Shown piece by piece: positions 12,240 through 25,100 of a DNA stretch of 64,000 nt (positions are counted from its first letter, which is position 1; each line of letters begins with the position of its first letter). This stretch comes from Vandiemenella viatica. Taxonomy: Eukaryota > Arthropoda > Insecta > Orthoptera > Morabidae. Location of the stretch: positions 182,926,437-182,990,436 of the forward strand of contig JARYHS010009186.1 in NCBI GenBank assembly GCA_031002005.1, written 5' to 3'. Position numbers and translations under genes: made by a program. Under the pieces are notes generated by a model. That model was not told the DNA's origin. It ran no database searches and worked only from the letters and a program-made list of their open reading frames with translations.

Positions 12240-12570
12240 AATAAGTCGCGTTTCCAAGGCGACGCAGTGTGCACAGATAAAGCGAGGGCTATTTTTCGGC
12301 GAGCGGAAGCCGCGAGCCCCTTCGTCAAGCCACCCGCTGCGCTGTGGACAATAACAGCAGGGACAGCCAACCTACAGACAATAGTGACCCGCCACTCGGA
12401 TATTCTTGTATGCTGTTGCATCGAATGCTGCTCGGAAGGGGAGTGGAGACGGGACACTTCTGGACTGTATGTCGAGGTGAGAGGAGGGACTGCGAGACCA
12501 CCGCCATCCTCTGTGGGCCTGAGGTTCATTTCCCGTCGCCGGCAGTGAGCAGTGCGCGGACACGGTAATG
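12240..12570. other. GC-rich CpG island with overlapping frames on both strands
   Basis: Frames of 120 codons (12230-12592, minus), 93 codons (12267-12548, plus) and 107 codons (12372-12695, minus) overlap here. Long frames on both strands are expected from GC-rich DNA with few stop triplets. None contains a domain I know. The abundance of CpG and GCG suggests a promoter or CpG island, or an unclassified element. No TATA box or splice pattern that I trust was seen. Confidence 0.35.
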
Positions 12571-15164
12571 TGCCTATAAAAGTGAGACTCATTGCAAAAT
12601 ATCAAGAGCCCGGAAAATACCCCTGAGAAGCTACCCTGATTAGCTGGATACTTGTTTAAAATATTCAACTGAGCTAACCATTCGTAAAACTTCACATGTC
12701 AGATTTGTGTCTTTAATTTGGCCAATAAAGTCATGTCTTTTGTTACCCATCTTTCATATTCTTGTAACCCCTGAGACATTTCATGTGCGAGGCTTAATAT
12801 TGATATATTGATAGAGAAAGATAGAAAAGTTTCAATTGCTGACGCCATACAGGGTGTCTAAAAGGTAGAGCCACCCCCACCAAATGAGAATTATTACAGT
12901 AGACTACTGTGTAATGTCGAATGATGTGAGATAAATGATTTAGCTTTATCGATTTTAATAATAAAAAATTAATTTATCCAGTCATAATAAATTTTATGAA
13001 CAAGAAGAAAATTTATGTCTGTTGTAAGCATTAGTTCATTACTGAGTTTCACCACACTTTTACTATTCAATTCAAAGGAACTGTATTATTTGATGATTAA
13101 AAACTACATTAAACTGATTGTAGTTGGTGCAAAACCTAGCTGTTCTCTGTGTGTTACCTATATGGATGAAGAATAACCAACAGCAATTAGTAGTTTCAAG
13201 AATTGTTGCACCTTTTGGGCAGAAATAACACTTCCAATTTAATATACTCTGCATAAACACATTAAAAGTAAAAAATATAATTCATGTCTGAAATACGACG
13301 TTCAATTTTTGAAAACAACTTTACTAAAGTTTTAAACTACCTTTAAAAAGCCACGGTATAGTTGCATTGTAGTAATGTGTAGAAATTTAAGTACCTATCG
13401 TCCAATATGAAATTTCATGAATATCCAAACAATTCCATTTCGGCAAAATGTTACTATTATCTTTCATTAGACCTTGCAGCAAATCACGGGTTCTGTTCTA
13501 GCAGTTGTTATTAGAATCACCAGCACTATGCGTATCTGTGAGATACATGAAAATTTTCTTGTGCGATAGATGATGTCTTTCCAAATTACAGAATTTATAG
13601 TCAAAGCGGATTTATTTGAAATATGGTACAGAAATCAGAAACTAAAACCATTAGACACATACACGGGAAATTTCATAAAATCCCACTATTCTTGAATGCA
13701 AGAATTGTTAGTAATGGCACTGAAAAAAAAAACTGTAAAGAACCTGAAAACTCACTGAAATGATTCCGATATTTCAATTTTCCATTGAAAGGAGAAATGT
13801 TTATGTAACATATATCATATATATACGTTATTAAAACCAAAATATAATTGGTTTTAATTGATTAATGGTGTAAACTAATTGAAGGTATGTTTTGTAGTGC
13901 CACGTCCTTACGTGCACTAATTGTGCCGATGCTGGAACTTTCTTTCATGTAAACAATTAAATCTTAAAACAGTCTCCACCGGAGGAACTATAAAAAGAAT
14001 AATTATTTTCTTCTAAGATACAACAGACTGCAGGTGATTTACATTTTTTGCCGCACTTCCTCAAATTCTGTATATTATCAGTGAATTGATCCAGTGATTG
14101 TATAGATGAATAAAGAGCTAACTCTAAGTGATCTGAGTAACGGCACCACTGCATCTGATGTGTCGTTGTCTTGATGGAATTTACACCCTCTCTGACCCAT
14201 AACTACAAAAGCACTTACAGCTCTCAGAACGTTGTTGATTTATGAGCACTGGCAATGGTGTTGCGAATAGGCCCTATGGCGTTATATGCCCAGCATAACA
14301 TCATTCCGCAGCGACGGCACTGTACTCGTGTGATAGTGCAATCCACCTCCCTCCTCTCATTACCTATGATATACACACACGGTCGTAACGGCTGAATAGT
14401 GGCAGTTAATGGACGAGGGTACTTATAAGTAAATGACAGGTGTGACAGGGATTAAAAACCCCAAGCGGAACCTATTCTCAATCTATTCCAATAAAATTTC
14501 ATTGCTGTTGCTGTTTAATTATAACCTATCTTGGTACTGCATGATTATAACACCAATGGTGGTAAGAGAAAATTAGTTGATGTTTCATTTCTACAAATGC
14601 CACGTAAGAGCTGCACTATTTTGTAATTACGTAGTAATGAATAGTTTTGTAACTAGTTATTTGAAAGGACTGTACTCATAAATGTAGTTCGAAACAGGTC
14701 TTTCAGTTACTGGATTATTTAATATTTTTAATCAATTTATATAACGTACCGTTTAGGTATTAACTATTTTTCATTTTTTTTATTTCAAACAATCAATAGA
14801 TGGCTGATTAATGGGGGTGTCTAGTTAACACGTTTTATTGAAAATCCTTCAGGAGACAAATCCTTCTTCCTAGGTACCACCTTTCTTTGTATAAATGTGC
14901 ATTTCGTGGCAAAGTTATTTTTGTTCAGCTGGCGCACCAACTCTGCTGACTTCAGTATCTATTTGGAATATTAGTTCAGCAACTATTTGTACTGGTGTAC
15001 AATATTTCTTATTTAAAATCCTTTATTACTGTAATCATTAAATAAGTCCGAAATTTAAAGCTTTTGGGAAGAAATATTTAAAAATTTTTTGGTTAGCAAC
15101 ACCATTATCATGGATAAAAAATTCAGGTAAGTACAACTGGCTAAACTGTATTTCCAGTTACTTA
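12571..15164. other. AT-rich DNA; one possible orphan transposon end at 12849
   Basis: At 12849 the string ACAGGGTGTCTAAAAGG follows a T, resembling the outer end of a Tc1/mariner-type inverted repeat. No matching inverted partner was found nearby, so no element is called. A GC-richer patch lies near 14220-14370. The rest shows no gene. Confidence 0.35.
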
Positions 15165-15231
15165 TGTCTTTCTCGACTCTAATGACGTCGACGAGGCTTA
15201 AAAGCCGTAAGCAAAAAAAAAAAAAAAAAAA
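15165..15231 (+). repeat. SINE-A 3' end fragment with poly(A) tail
   Basis: Only the last segment of the family is present: CGACTCTAATGACGTCGACG, then AGGCTTAAAAGCCGTAAGC and a run of 19 A. Very short 5'-truncated SINE copies arise when reverse transcription stops early. Confidence 0.65.
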
Positions 15232-15479
15232 CCTATATCTTTCGCAATGAGATTTTCCTGTTGCAAAGAAAAACATATTCGTTTAGTTGAGGAGCATTAT
15301 ACATATTAAAACAGTGGACCTTGTTTTATATCACCAGAAATGAAAACTTATTATTAACTTGTGGACTGACTGCAGTTTTGTAATTCTCTGCGAGCTCAAA
15401 GAAACGGCCACTTATACAGTTTAGTTAGGCGACATAAACGTTGCACAGTGCAGATGCTTAGATTCAGTAATTAACGCAG

Positions 15480-15800
15480 CGAGTGTCACCACTCTCCGTG
15501 CCGGACCTGTTTATACAGTACCAAAGCAGGCAGAGTGGTCGCCAAGCAACGTGCTTGTGCTCGCTCCCTCATTCACTTTGTCGTTTGACGGCGTCTGAAA
15601 AAGTTATTGGGCCTTACCGAGCAGGCGCCCAGTCCTCATGTGTTGCAATCACTGCTACCGTCAAAACAAACTTCTGTAATATCTCTGGACGGCAGAGAAA
15701 TGAGAGCAGATATTTTGTCGACACAGAAAAGGTTGGATCCTCCGCCGTCTTACAGCCTTTCTAGACTAGCCGTCGGCATGGTTGCATGGTCCACGTAATA
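15480..15800. other. GC-richer island, unclassified
   Basis: This segment is clearly richer in G and C than its flanks and has frames of 93 (15483-15764) and 63 codons on the plus strand in two phases. No recognised protein motif, repeat boundary or tRNA-like element. Regulatory island or lone exon are both possible. Confidence 0.25.
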
Positions 15801-17423
15801 TCGCCTGAAAATGCGGCTTGGGGAGGGGTACCAGGCTAAAGAGAAACATTTAGCCATTATCGATTTAAAATTCCGTTTATAGCTTACTTATCATCATTAG
15901 TTCATTCAGAATATCGTTATCGATCAATGACACAACATTTTTTATTTTACTCTTAATTATTTTCCTAAGTAATTTGTATTTTAGCACCTGAAACTAATGA
16001 CGGATCTAATATATTTTAAAGACCAGAATTATCCATTTAAATTATCTAGGCATGAACCTTGCCTTTATTTTTTGTACAAGCTTTTTATGAGAGCACTAGC
16101 AGAGTTTCCGGCGTTCCCAAGTGTGGTATAGGTTGATTTGCCCTCGCAGTAAATACTGAAGTTTATAGCAGAGATTAGTTTTCTGCACTTGTGAATCAAA
16201 TTTCGTTCCATTTTCTCTATGTATTTGAACGACTAACCCCGGGTGCGAACAAAAGAGATCTATTCCTGCAATATTTTTAGATGTCCTATCAGAAACATGT
16301 GCACCAAGTTTCATCAAAATAACCGCAGCGATTCGTTCAGCAATAGAAATAATGATTTTTTTCAGGAAATAAATGTGGAGAGAAATAATCATTCAACAAC
16401 AAATAATAAGAATACCGGAAATGCAAAAACTAAAAATTTTAAACAGTTCACTTTCATGTTCAAACCTATCAAATATGTATTACTTACTATTATCAGAGAA
16501 ATTTTTTTTTTACTTCCAACCATCAGAGATTGTAGCTGTACGGCCCGCGATCATAAATTCAGAAATCATAGAAGATCTCGAAAGTTTTTTTTTTTAAATT
16601 ATATTACTAAAATTAATTCACATATTTTCCATTTTACATAGATTCAGCTTCGAATTCAATATCGCTATATATGAGGTTTAAAGACTAAAAACCATCATTT
16701 GGGGAAGAAACGTTACATAAGATGACATTATTATTATTATTATTATTTTTGCCAAGTATGACGTATGCATCATATTTGGTGTTTCGCGCTGTAGATTTAT
16801 ATTTTCAGTTACTGCTAGGGTGTTATGTTATGCTGGAGCATAAGACATACCTAACCATTCAATTGAGATTCTATTCTTTAAAACTGTGAAAACCCCATCG
16901 AAATCTGCCCAGTAGCTACTGAATTCTTCTGTTACCAATATACACGTTTTTCGATTTATAGATGTAGATATTTAATGTTTCTTCACATGCATTTTGGATA
17001 TTTCCATCATTGTGCAGCTAATTTCCTATACAAAACATTTTTGCAACGATACTGTTCCATTTTAGTTCAAACAAAAATTAATTTTTTATTGTTAATCAGG
17101 GGCTTTTATATTATTTGGAACAAATTTCACCGACGATTATTTCGTTTCAACAGTTAACTGTAGTATGATCAGTTGTAAGAACTATGGGGACTAAAAACGG
17201 CGAAGAAATGCATTTCTCAAAATGTTCCAGAGCAGCGATTTCATTGGTTAATAGCCTTTTGGAATGTTCCGTCATTCAACAGATCTTTCCTAATAGCGGA
17301 TGCAAGTAAATATTCGTGCATTATACATTCATCGAGATCTTCAGTGAAGTCGTTAAATTCAGAAGTTTAATATGTTTTCGTTTCTCTTAATTTTCTCCTC
17401 GAATAGAATGGCAATCTTGAGAA
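15801..17423. other. AT-rich DNA with a short (TTA)n repeat
   Basis: A (TTA)n microsatellite lies at about 16727-16748. The segment 16090-16360 contains the string CACCAAGTTTCATCAAAATA, a kind I associate with repeated elements, but I could not find a second copy. Frames of 98 (minus) and 132 codons (plus) overlap here without known motifs. Confidence 0.35.
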
Positions 17424-17680
17424 CTTAGCGGTTAACGTTCTGGCCTCGCATTCGGGAGGACGCGGGCTCGAATCCCCGTCCGGGCATCCAGATTTGGGTT
17501 TTCCATGGTTTCCCCAAATCACTCCAGGCGAATGCCGGGACGCTTCCTTCAAAAAGGCCATGGCTGAATTCCTTCCCACTCCTTGTCCCCAGTCCCATCC
17601 CGCCTCTAATGACCTTAGCCGTCGACGAGGCGTAAAGCAATAAGTAAAATAAAAAAAATAAAAAATAAAAAAAAAAAAAA
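17424..17680 (+). repeat. SINE-A copy, near full length, with imperfect target duplication
   Basis: Contains GCGGTTAACGTTCTGGCC (A-box region), GGCTCGAATCC (B box, one change), the body with GGGTTTTCCATGGTTTCCCC and GGCCATGGCTGAATTCC, and the 3' end CGTCGACGAGGCGTAAAGC with an A-rich tail interrupted by T. The 11 bases at 17417-17427 (TTGAGAACTTA) and 17681-17691 (TTGGAAACTTA) agree at 9 positions, suggesting an aged target-site duplication. Confidence 0.85.
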
Positions 17681-17691
17681 TTGGAAACTTA

Positions 17692-19559
17692 CAACAATGT
17701 AAATAATTTACACGGATCTGTACTAATAGCGTTTGTATCGCTTCCTAGAACAATTTTTGTGTCAGAAGTGATTAATTCGACAGATATTTTGGATTTTTCT
17801 GTCCTTATAAAACAAAAGATCAACATGTTGTATCTGTCACTACGATTAGTAAAATATTTGGTAACAGTTGTGCAAATACTCACTTCTTTTAATGAGAATG
17901 TTGCAAAGTTATATTGAATTTGAGACAAATAATCCAATTTCTACGTAATTAAAACTGTACAGTTAACTTTTTTGGAGGTGCATACTGAAATAATATGACA
18001 ATAAAGTAATAATTTTCCTTAATAAAACAACTAGATATTTTTTTCCGACCACCTCTATGCAAGTAAGCTAGAATATTACAATATTCCATTAACCTTCAGA
18101 CGAAATCCGTAACGTTTTCTACAATGAAAAATAAAATAATATAACAGACCTTGCCAGACCAGTGATTACTTTCGCTCTCTGTATATAACTTTTCAATGTG
18201 TGAGCGACTAATGAACATGAATTGTACTGCTCTTATAATATTCGTTTGGTTTACTTATTTCACAATTATTATCTTGACTGTCTGAAATGAAAATGAAAAA
18301 ATATGTACTACGCCATATAAATAACATACGTGAAGAGGTTCAATACAGAATTTATGTTAGTAGAATTTCCCAAATTTGTTATTACGCTCAAAGAATGCCA
18401 TACGCTAAAAGAAATCATTTGAGTTTTCTTAATATCCATAGAAATTACATGATCCTAGATTTCGGAGATACAAAAAACAGACTTTAAATACTTATCATAG
18501 CTTATCATGGATTTTCGGGGTTGTATTTCAATAAAGCTTTATTCATAAATTACTTACCTTTCGAAAGTAATGGCTTTACATCTTAATCCAACACTTAACT
18601 TAAACTTTCAAAGATTCTGTAATCCAACTTGATTATTTATAGCATACTATATAAGTCTCTGTATCTCTAATAAATTTGACCAGTTTCAGTTGAATGTTAA
18701 TGAAAAGAATTACAGTGAATATTGTCACTGGTTGCGTCAGAAATTTATTGTTAGTTATGTATTAATTTTTTCTGTACTGTTACTAATTTAGATCCTTTTC
18801 TTTAAGAGATTAAATATTCTTCTTCACCACATTTTCCCTGCATTAAAGATCGATCACATTGATGAGTTTTTATTCATCATTGGCATGATTAAATTTGGAG
18901 CTTTGATTTTACAGCCATATGACCTTGCTGATTGCAAGCATTTTATTCCTTCTGCTAGGTCATTCTAAGTACTCATCCAGGATATGAATTGTTGCCATCT
19001 GCGTGCTAAATATTTGACTATGTTCTGTGTGTAGTAAGTGTTTTTTTTGTGAAATGTGTAGTACATCTGGTGGAAATTCGAGACCATCCCAGCATTCGCG
19101 TTAGTGAATGCGGAAAACCTCCTAAAAATGCAGTCAAGAAGCCAAGTACGTGGGGGCCTAGAGTCGCTCCTGCCCCGTTGTACCTTCCCAATGAAGTGTG
19201 CGGCGCCTCAGCAGCCTCATTGGCGGTTTGTTTTAGGGATATATATATATATTTACCTGTAAAATGGCAGTGACGTTTGAACAATTTGAAAAGAAAAAAA
19301 ACAATGGTGTAAGTTACGTAACACCCGAACTATCTGATACAATGTGTTGGTATTCTTTGTCTCTTATGGCCAGTGACACATATTTTTAACTACTTCGTGA
19401 ACTATTATATTGCTTAGTAAAATTCCATAAGATGGAATACCATTTCCATTTAAGAGGTTGACTTTTATCTCCTTATACTAATTATAATTAGTCTCTGTGA
19501 ATTTTTTACCTTAGGCGGATTGGAATCACGTTACAAGTAATGGAGATAATGTCCATTGT
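17692..19559. other. AT-rich DNA; unclassified GC-richer patch at 19050-19240
   Basis: No gene recognised. The patch at 19050-19240 is richer in G and C and ends in a short (TA)n at about 19238-19252. A minus-strand frame of 88 codons and a plus-strand frame of 74 codons both cross it, without known domains. Confidence 0.35.
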
Positions 19560-21240
19560 TGTGGGGATGTTCCGGCAGTAGCTGAAGACAAACGGACTTG
19601 AAATGTCACCAAAAAAGTCGGCTGTTACCATCTACACCAGACACCCAACAGATCATAGCAATTCTGACATTTTAGGAGGCCTCAGTTTTTCTGTATGAGA
19701 ATGACGTGAAATATCTTGGGCTGATGATCGACAATAACATGCAGTGGAATAGACAAATAAAGCAAGTGATTAGAAAGTATGATTCAACACTAAACATTAT
19801 ACTTGTTATATTAGGAAAAACATAGTGCTGGGACCCCAATATATGTCTCAACATTTAGAAGGCATTTATTCGCTCAAGCGTTGATTATGGCTGCATAATC
19901 TTGGAAGCAACATCGAAATGGCTATTGGACACGCTTGATAAATGCCAATGTTAGGTATTACGACTTCGGTTAGGAGAGATGGCATCAACACTAACAAACG
20001 CACTTCTGGTGGAACCAATGGAAGCCCCTCTTCACATCAGTTGGGAATTTCTTGCATATAAATTCCTGATGAAATACATGCAAATTTGGAACAACAAACT
20101 CATCAAAAAGATGGAGGACCTCAGTGAATGATGTGCTCACAAACGATACTGAAGACACAAAAAGCCAGCCATATACGTAACCGCATTCCAGAAAATGAAC
20201 CAATACCATAAATATGTATTATACAACCATCAAACTACTTTACTTTGAAGTAAACTATGAAACAATTACTGTGAATCTTGCAGTCAGTTTTCACGCACTA
20301 TTTAGTGAAAATGCTGAAATTAAAAAACAATTAGTGACTAGATATCTGGCACAATGGCCTCAGGCTGTGCAGCTCTATACGGATGGGGCTAAGTCAGGCA
20401 TGGCAGTAGGCTGTACCCATATTATTCCTAATGAAAAGGTCTCGAGATTGTATAAACTTCGAGAGGAATTTTCAAATCTGTACAGCGGAATTGCTGCCCA
20501 TCTCAAGAGTCCTGGGAAACGGATTACGGTCGGTCCAAAATGTCAGTTCTAATATATGGACTTAAAACCATCCCTGCAAAAAAAATTAGCTTTCAAAAAT
20601 AACAATCGAAATGCTTTTTTTGATAGTAAAAATCTTACAGACCTGCAACCAAATTACCAATCTAAGCAAGAAGTTATATTTATATGAATAAAGCGCATGT
20701 TGGTTTAGCAGGAAATGAAGAGGCAGACTACCTAGCAAAGAGCACTATTAGAAGGGTGAGAAAGAGACAAAGGTACCAGTTCTAGATATAAGAAAGACTG
20801 CAGGGAAATGACGAATAGCGAATAGTAGGAAACATCACAACTCAGTGGTCACCACTACGATTCTATCCATTCCAAAATACCAACATCGCAGTCCCATTAA
20901 AAGGGTTCTCTACATCAAGAGGACTAATAACTACGGTTAAAGTTTAACCATGGTTTCTTTCCGTCGCGGCTACACAGAATAAATGCTATTTGAATCAACA
21001 CGGTGTGAATTAGAAAAATATGCTTAATGTGACGTTAATCAAGTTTTTTTCGGTTTCAAAATACTGGAACAACACAACTTTAGGAAATCAATCTTACAAG
21101 AAGGCATCCGACCACCAGTACAATTCCACAATAATTTGATAGCTTCAGCTGCTTAGAATACGAAGAGTAACTAGACAAAAACATGAAGACTGCAAGCTCC
21201 ATACGACTCTCATCAAGCAATGTACTTCATTTTGTATGGC
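19560..21240 (+). pseudogene. Decayed LINE with RT tail and RNase H domain (I-like group)
   Basis: Pieces of a non-LTR polyprotein appear in order across three frames. Near 19600: an LEMSPKKSAVTIYTR segment (end of RT palm). Near 19710: VKYLGLMIDNNMQWNRQI (RT thumb). From about 19850: KAFIRSSVDYGCI and LLDTLDKCQC. At about 20370: LYTDGAKSG, the first-aspartate motif of RNase H. At about 20675: NKAHVGLAGNEEADYLAK, its last conserved block. A LINE that carries RNase H belongs to the I/R1/LOA group; it would degrade the RNA strand after copying. Many stops and frameshifts (for example after VILGKT and KCQC) show it is dead. RT catalytic motifs and the endonuclease are absent, so the copy is 5' truncated. 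Confidence 0.75.
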
Positions 21241-21289
21241 TGTATGACCGTAATGTTAAATTAAAAAAAACTTGGAAGAAGTAGTAGTG

Positions 21290-21605
21290 ATGCAAGCTAC
21301 GTTGCTGCTGTGATGTGCAGTGAGGAGCGTGATTGTTGTATCATAGCTTTCTCCGCTGCTGCGGGGGTTTCCACGTCTGTGGTTGCGGTCTGGGGCGCTC
21401 TGCAGACACAGCAGGTGGCGCCCCAGTGGAACTCCCGTGTGCGCGCTGGAGCGCGAGTTGTGGGTTGCTGCTCAGCCCCTGGCGGCCCGGCTTCCAATGT
21501 TTGCGCCTCGCCGACTGATTACAGCGGCGAGCTGCGGTCGATGGTAGCGGCTGAGTCCGCGATAACACCTCCAACTCGCATGTGCCCAGTCACAACGAAC
21601 GTTGT
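21290..21605. other. GC-rich CpG island beside the LINE remnant
   Basis: High CpG content with frames on both strands (100 codons at 21310-21612 plus; 77 codons at 21341-21574 minus). Such two-strand openness is a composition effect. It could be a promoter-like island or unknown repeat; no protein motif or TATA element is convincing. Confidence 0.3.
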
Positions 21606-22057
21606 CATATAAATTATGGAAAGCAAAATATAAGAATCCGAACGGTTATCGCATGAGAATGGAGTTAGGGCGAAAAATTGAGATCGTTACGTCACGGCTT
21701 CCAAACACTATTCGTACAAGGCATTTAAAACTATGTGTTATGTACTTATGATTGTATTTATAACTCAGCACATTTCACTGGTTCACAGACGTGAATCATA
21801 GCAGTTTTTTAAGGCATCTTCATCAAAAGTCAGTGGTTTGAATATTACGAATCCTTAAGGCCAAAGTAACCGTCTTTTCAAATACAAATCTATTTACCTA
21901 CAATGCTCTTGTCTCCGTACTCGTTACTGGTCATTTGAGCCACCTTTAGCTTTCTATTACATTGTTTCATTTTTCAAAAAAAAAGTCAGTATATCCATTG
22001 TATATTATTTTGCAAGTAACTCTAGACACCACATGTAGACACACAACACTTACACAA
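21606..22057. other. AT-rich spacer, nothing recognised
   Basis: No gene, repeat end or tRNA-like element seen. Confidence 0.45.
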
Positions 22058-22145
22058 AAAACCATGTCCTCGGCAGGACTCGAACGGCCGACCCTCGGCA
22101 CGTCGAACTAGCACTCTAGCCCCAACCCTACCGAGGCCGGCTTCT
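22058..22145 (-). repeat. tRNA-like element, probable SINE head or tRNA pseudogene
   Basis: On the minus strand the element carries CCTCGGT near its start and GCCGAGG near its end, able to pair as a 7-bp acceptor-like stem with one G-T pair. The B-box-like string CCGTTCGAGTCC lies just before the closing strand. The D, anticodon and T stems do not fold properly, so it is not a functional tRNA gene. It is unlike SINE-A in sequence, hence a second tRNA-derived family. Confidence 0.45.
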
Positions 22146-25100
22146 ATTACATTAAGTCATCCCATATTTCGTAGCCTACATGTAAAACAAATTTTCAGAA
22201 ATTTATTGAAAATAGTTACTTAAAGTCACAATAATAAAAGAATTCCCAGCTCCACAGATGGCGAAAATCAAATTTTAAGAAATTTCATATCAAGTTTATT
22301 CATTCAGGAACACACTCCAGATCCAGTGAGCCTTTACAAAAATCCAAAAGTGAGCGTCCCGTTTATCACCTTTGTATTAAAGAAATTTAAAATGACATTT
22401 CAGGAATACTTTGCATTCTCTTGATTTATGTGTACCACTTTTTTGTGATTCCTGGACATTCTATGATGAAACTAAAAATTAACATTTCCTATTTACCTCT
22501 AAATATATTCTATGCAACGAATATCAAGTTGTACTTATGTTGTTAGAGTTGGAATAGTTTTTTTCAAACTTCACCTTGTTTTCAATTAATGAGAATTCTC
22601 TACGCTTTAAAGCACAAGTATTATAGTTGTTCTGCCACTCCACATCAGTTTATATGCATAGTGTAACTGATATTATAAATTTATCATATTTTAGTACGAG
22701 CAAAATTAAACGGTTTCAAAAAGTGCTAAACCACGTTTTAAATAATTCCTTCTGACAATAATGCACAATGTTGAAGCCTAGATGTAGTCGTAGAAGTATT
22801 TTATTCAATATCAACTTTACAAATTCTTTTTATTCATGCTAAAAACGTCAAGTTAATTGTGGTTTTTCTCATTTCGTAACTTGGTAGCTACTGTGATATT
22901 CCAATTAATACTACGATTTTTTTACTTTCATCGCCATCAGCCATTCTTGATCTCCAATCTGCTTAAATTCATTTGATATACTACTACAATAAACATGCAT
23001 TATTGCAGGATGTAAGCTTCACTAAAATATTCTTCTTACAAGATGACTAACTAATTAATAACATATTAGGCCAGTAGCATTTTTCAAATAAAATTTATGT
23101 TACAAACCCATTGCCACTAAATCTGATTCCCAGATGGTTATTAATTGATTATAAGGGTGTAATGTTACAATAATAGTTCGAAGATTACTGCTAGGTTCAC
23201 GATGATTCTGCAGTTGAATTTCTGAAACCGTGATTGTTAAGAACAGTTTCCTAACCGCTACAAGTTTCATCAAATAAAAACAAATTTTGCAGTTTCATAA
23301 AACAAAACTCCATGGATCTAACATCTATGAGTTCTGAACGTAGCGATTATACGGAAAGATAGACGCCAGAACTGAAAACTTGTTTTCAATACTAAGTTTA
23401 CTTTTAGGATCCATAAACATATAACATATTTCTGTTTTATATTCCTAATACCTCTGATATTCGCTTATTTTCAATTCTATTTTAAAACAACTTTCATTGG
23501 TTATTGGCCATCATAATTCACTTAGGGGGTACACAGTCACACATTTTTTGTCATAATGCAAAAATTAGGTATATTAGAGGAAAAACTAGAGATTTTATGA
23601 ACAATAATTTTATAAAGTCCTCCATACAACTGTTCAGATTTGACCGTAACTTGTTAGCACACAACGTGTTGGTAAAATAAACACTATCTATAGACTGAGG
23701 TAAACGAAGGGGAACTCAAATACCGTACAACTGCAACTGTCCCGATTTATTAAGTAGTGTTTATAATTCACAGGGTAGAATAAAGTTCTTGCGTAATATT
23801 ATCAGTAAAAATATAATGGAGTCTCAAACGCTTAATGTTATGGGCGTAAGGTTTCTCATTGATTAAATTAGACATTTATTTCTCTACAGGCTACTGCGTA
23901 AGTGAAACTAATACATCTTAGGAAAATGTTTATGTTGGTTATTGTTGTGTTTTGATTGTTTACTCATCGTTAAGTCTCATATTTTTTAGTTTTTCGTACT
24001 TTAAACTTTGTTCTTATGAGTCAGTTATCTAAAAGTATTGTTAACATAAAATGATTCGCTTGTTCGTTAGATGTAACAATCAAACTGTTATAAAATTTTT
24101 ATTTTTTTTGTCATTGCATAAATATTAACTTGCTCACATCCTTCAAACGTGGACAAAAATATTTATCAAGACAAGAAAAAAAAATTAATATCTTTTCTTT
24201 CTTAAAAAATAATCGTTTATTCTATACGTTTTGTTGTGAAACAATTTTTTAACAACAGTTAATAATTAACGAACTATGATAGCGTAACATAATCATTAAA
24301 GATTAATTTAAAGCAAATGTTCTTAAATAGAGTCGTACCCGTAAGATATTACTGTAAGAAGTCGGGGAGTGTTTTAGTACTTATTGAGTGTCCTTAGCTT
24401 TGTTACATTTTGTAGTTCACTGTCTTGATATATCAGAAATACGGAGCAATAGCCAATTCCATTATAATTAATATCGTTATAGCCCTTAAATCCTCAGGAA
24501 TTGGCGGTATGTTGAATGTTTCTTAAACCAAGAACATAAGTTTTGAATGAGAAGCCGATTTGTTGCAAAACCGTTTACTCTGTTGCGATATAGGAACTTT
24601 CAAAAAATAAGTTTGTATCTATTTGGTGTACAGCCAAAAAAATATTTTAGACGCACAATGATATCAATATTTGTCGTTGTAAATTAAATGAAGCATTAGT
24701 ATTTGTAGTAGGTGTTTAAGGCCTTGGATTCATTTCCGATAGGAGGTTTTTACTAAGAAATGTATTGTTTTCAATATGTGTTATCTGAGAAAATATAGTG
24801 CTCCTATTTAAAGAATCATGACAAATGCTTTTGCTTAATTCCTGTTAAACATACGACTATACAGAATATGTTAATGAAGTAACATACATCTTTAATTCAG
24901 TTTAAATGCCATGAAAAATTGTGTTTTTCTTCTGTGTGCTCTTCATACGAGAGCATGACCAAATCTGATCGTTTCCTATTTGAAAGTATTCTCATAAAAA
25001 TCGTAGAAAGTAGTTCTGTTTGATGAAATATCTGGGTTTTCAATTAACAAAAAATTTTAACAAAGTTTTTATGTATTAATGCTCTTCCCACGTTAGTATG

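Noticed and set aside
12230..12592. 120-codon minus-strand frame
   Set aside because: Comparable frames exist on the opposite strand over the same CpG-rich DNA, which indicates a compositional effect.
16243..16641. 132-codon plus-strand frame
   Set aside because: It is overlapped by other frames on both strands, is rich in N, K and F as expected from AT-rich DNA, and has no domain.
22058..22145. Functional tRNA gene
   Set aside because: The acceptor-like stem pairs, but the D, anticodon and T arms do not fold, so a SINE head or pseudogene is more likely.
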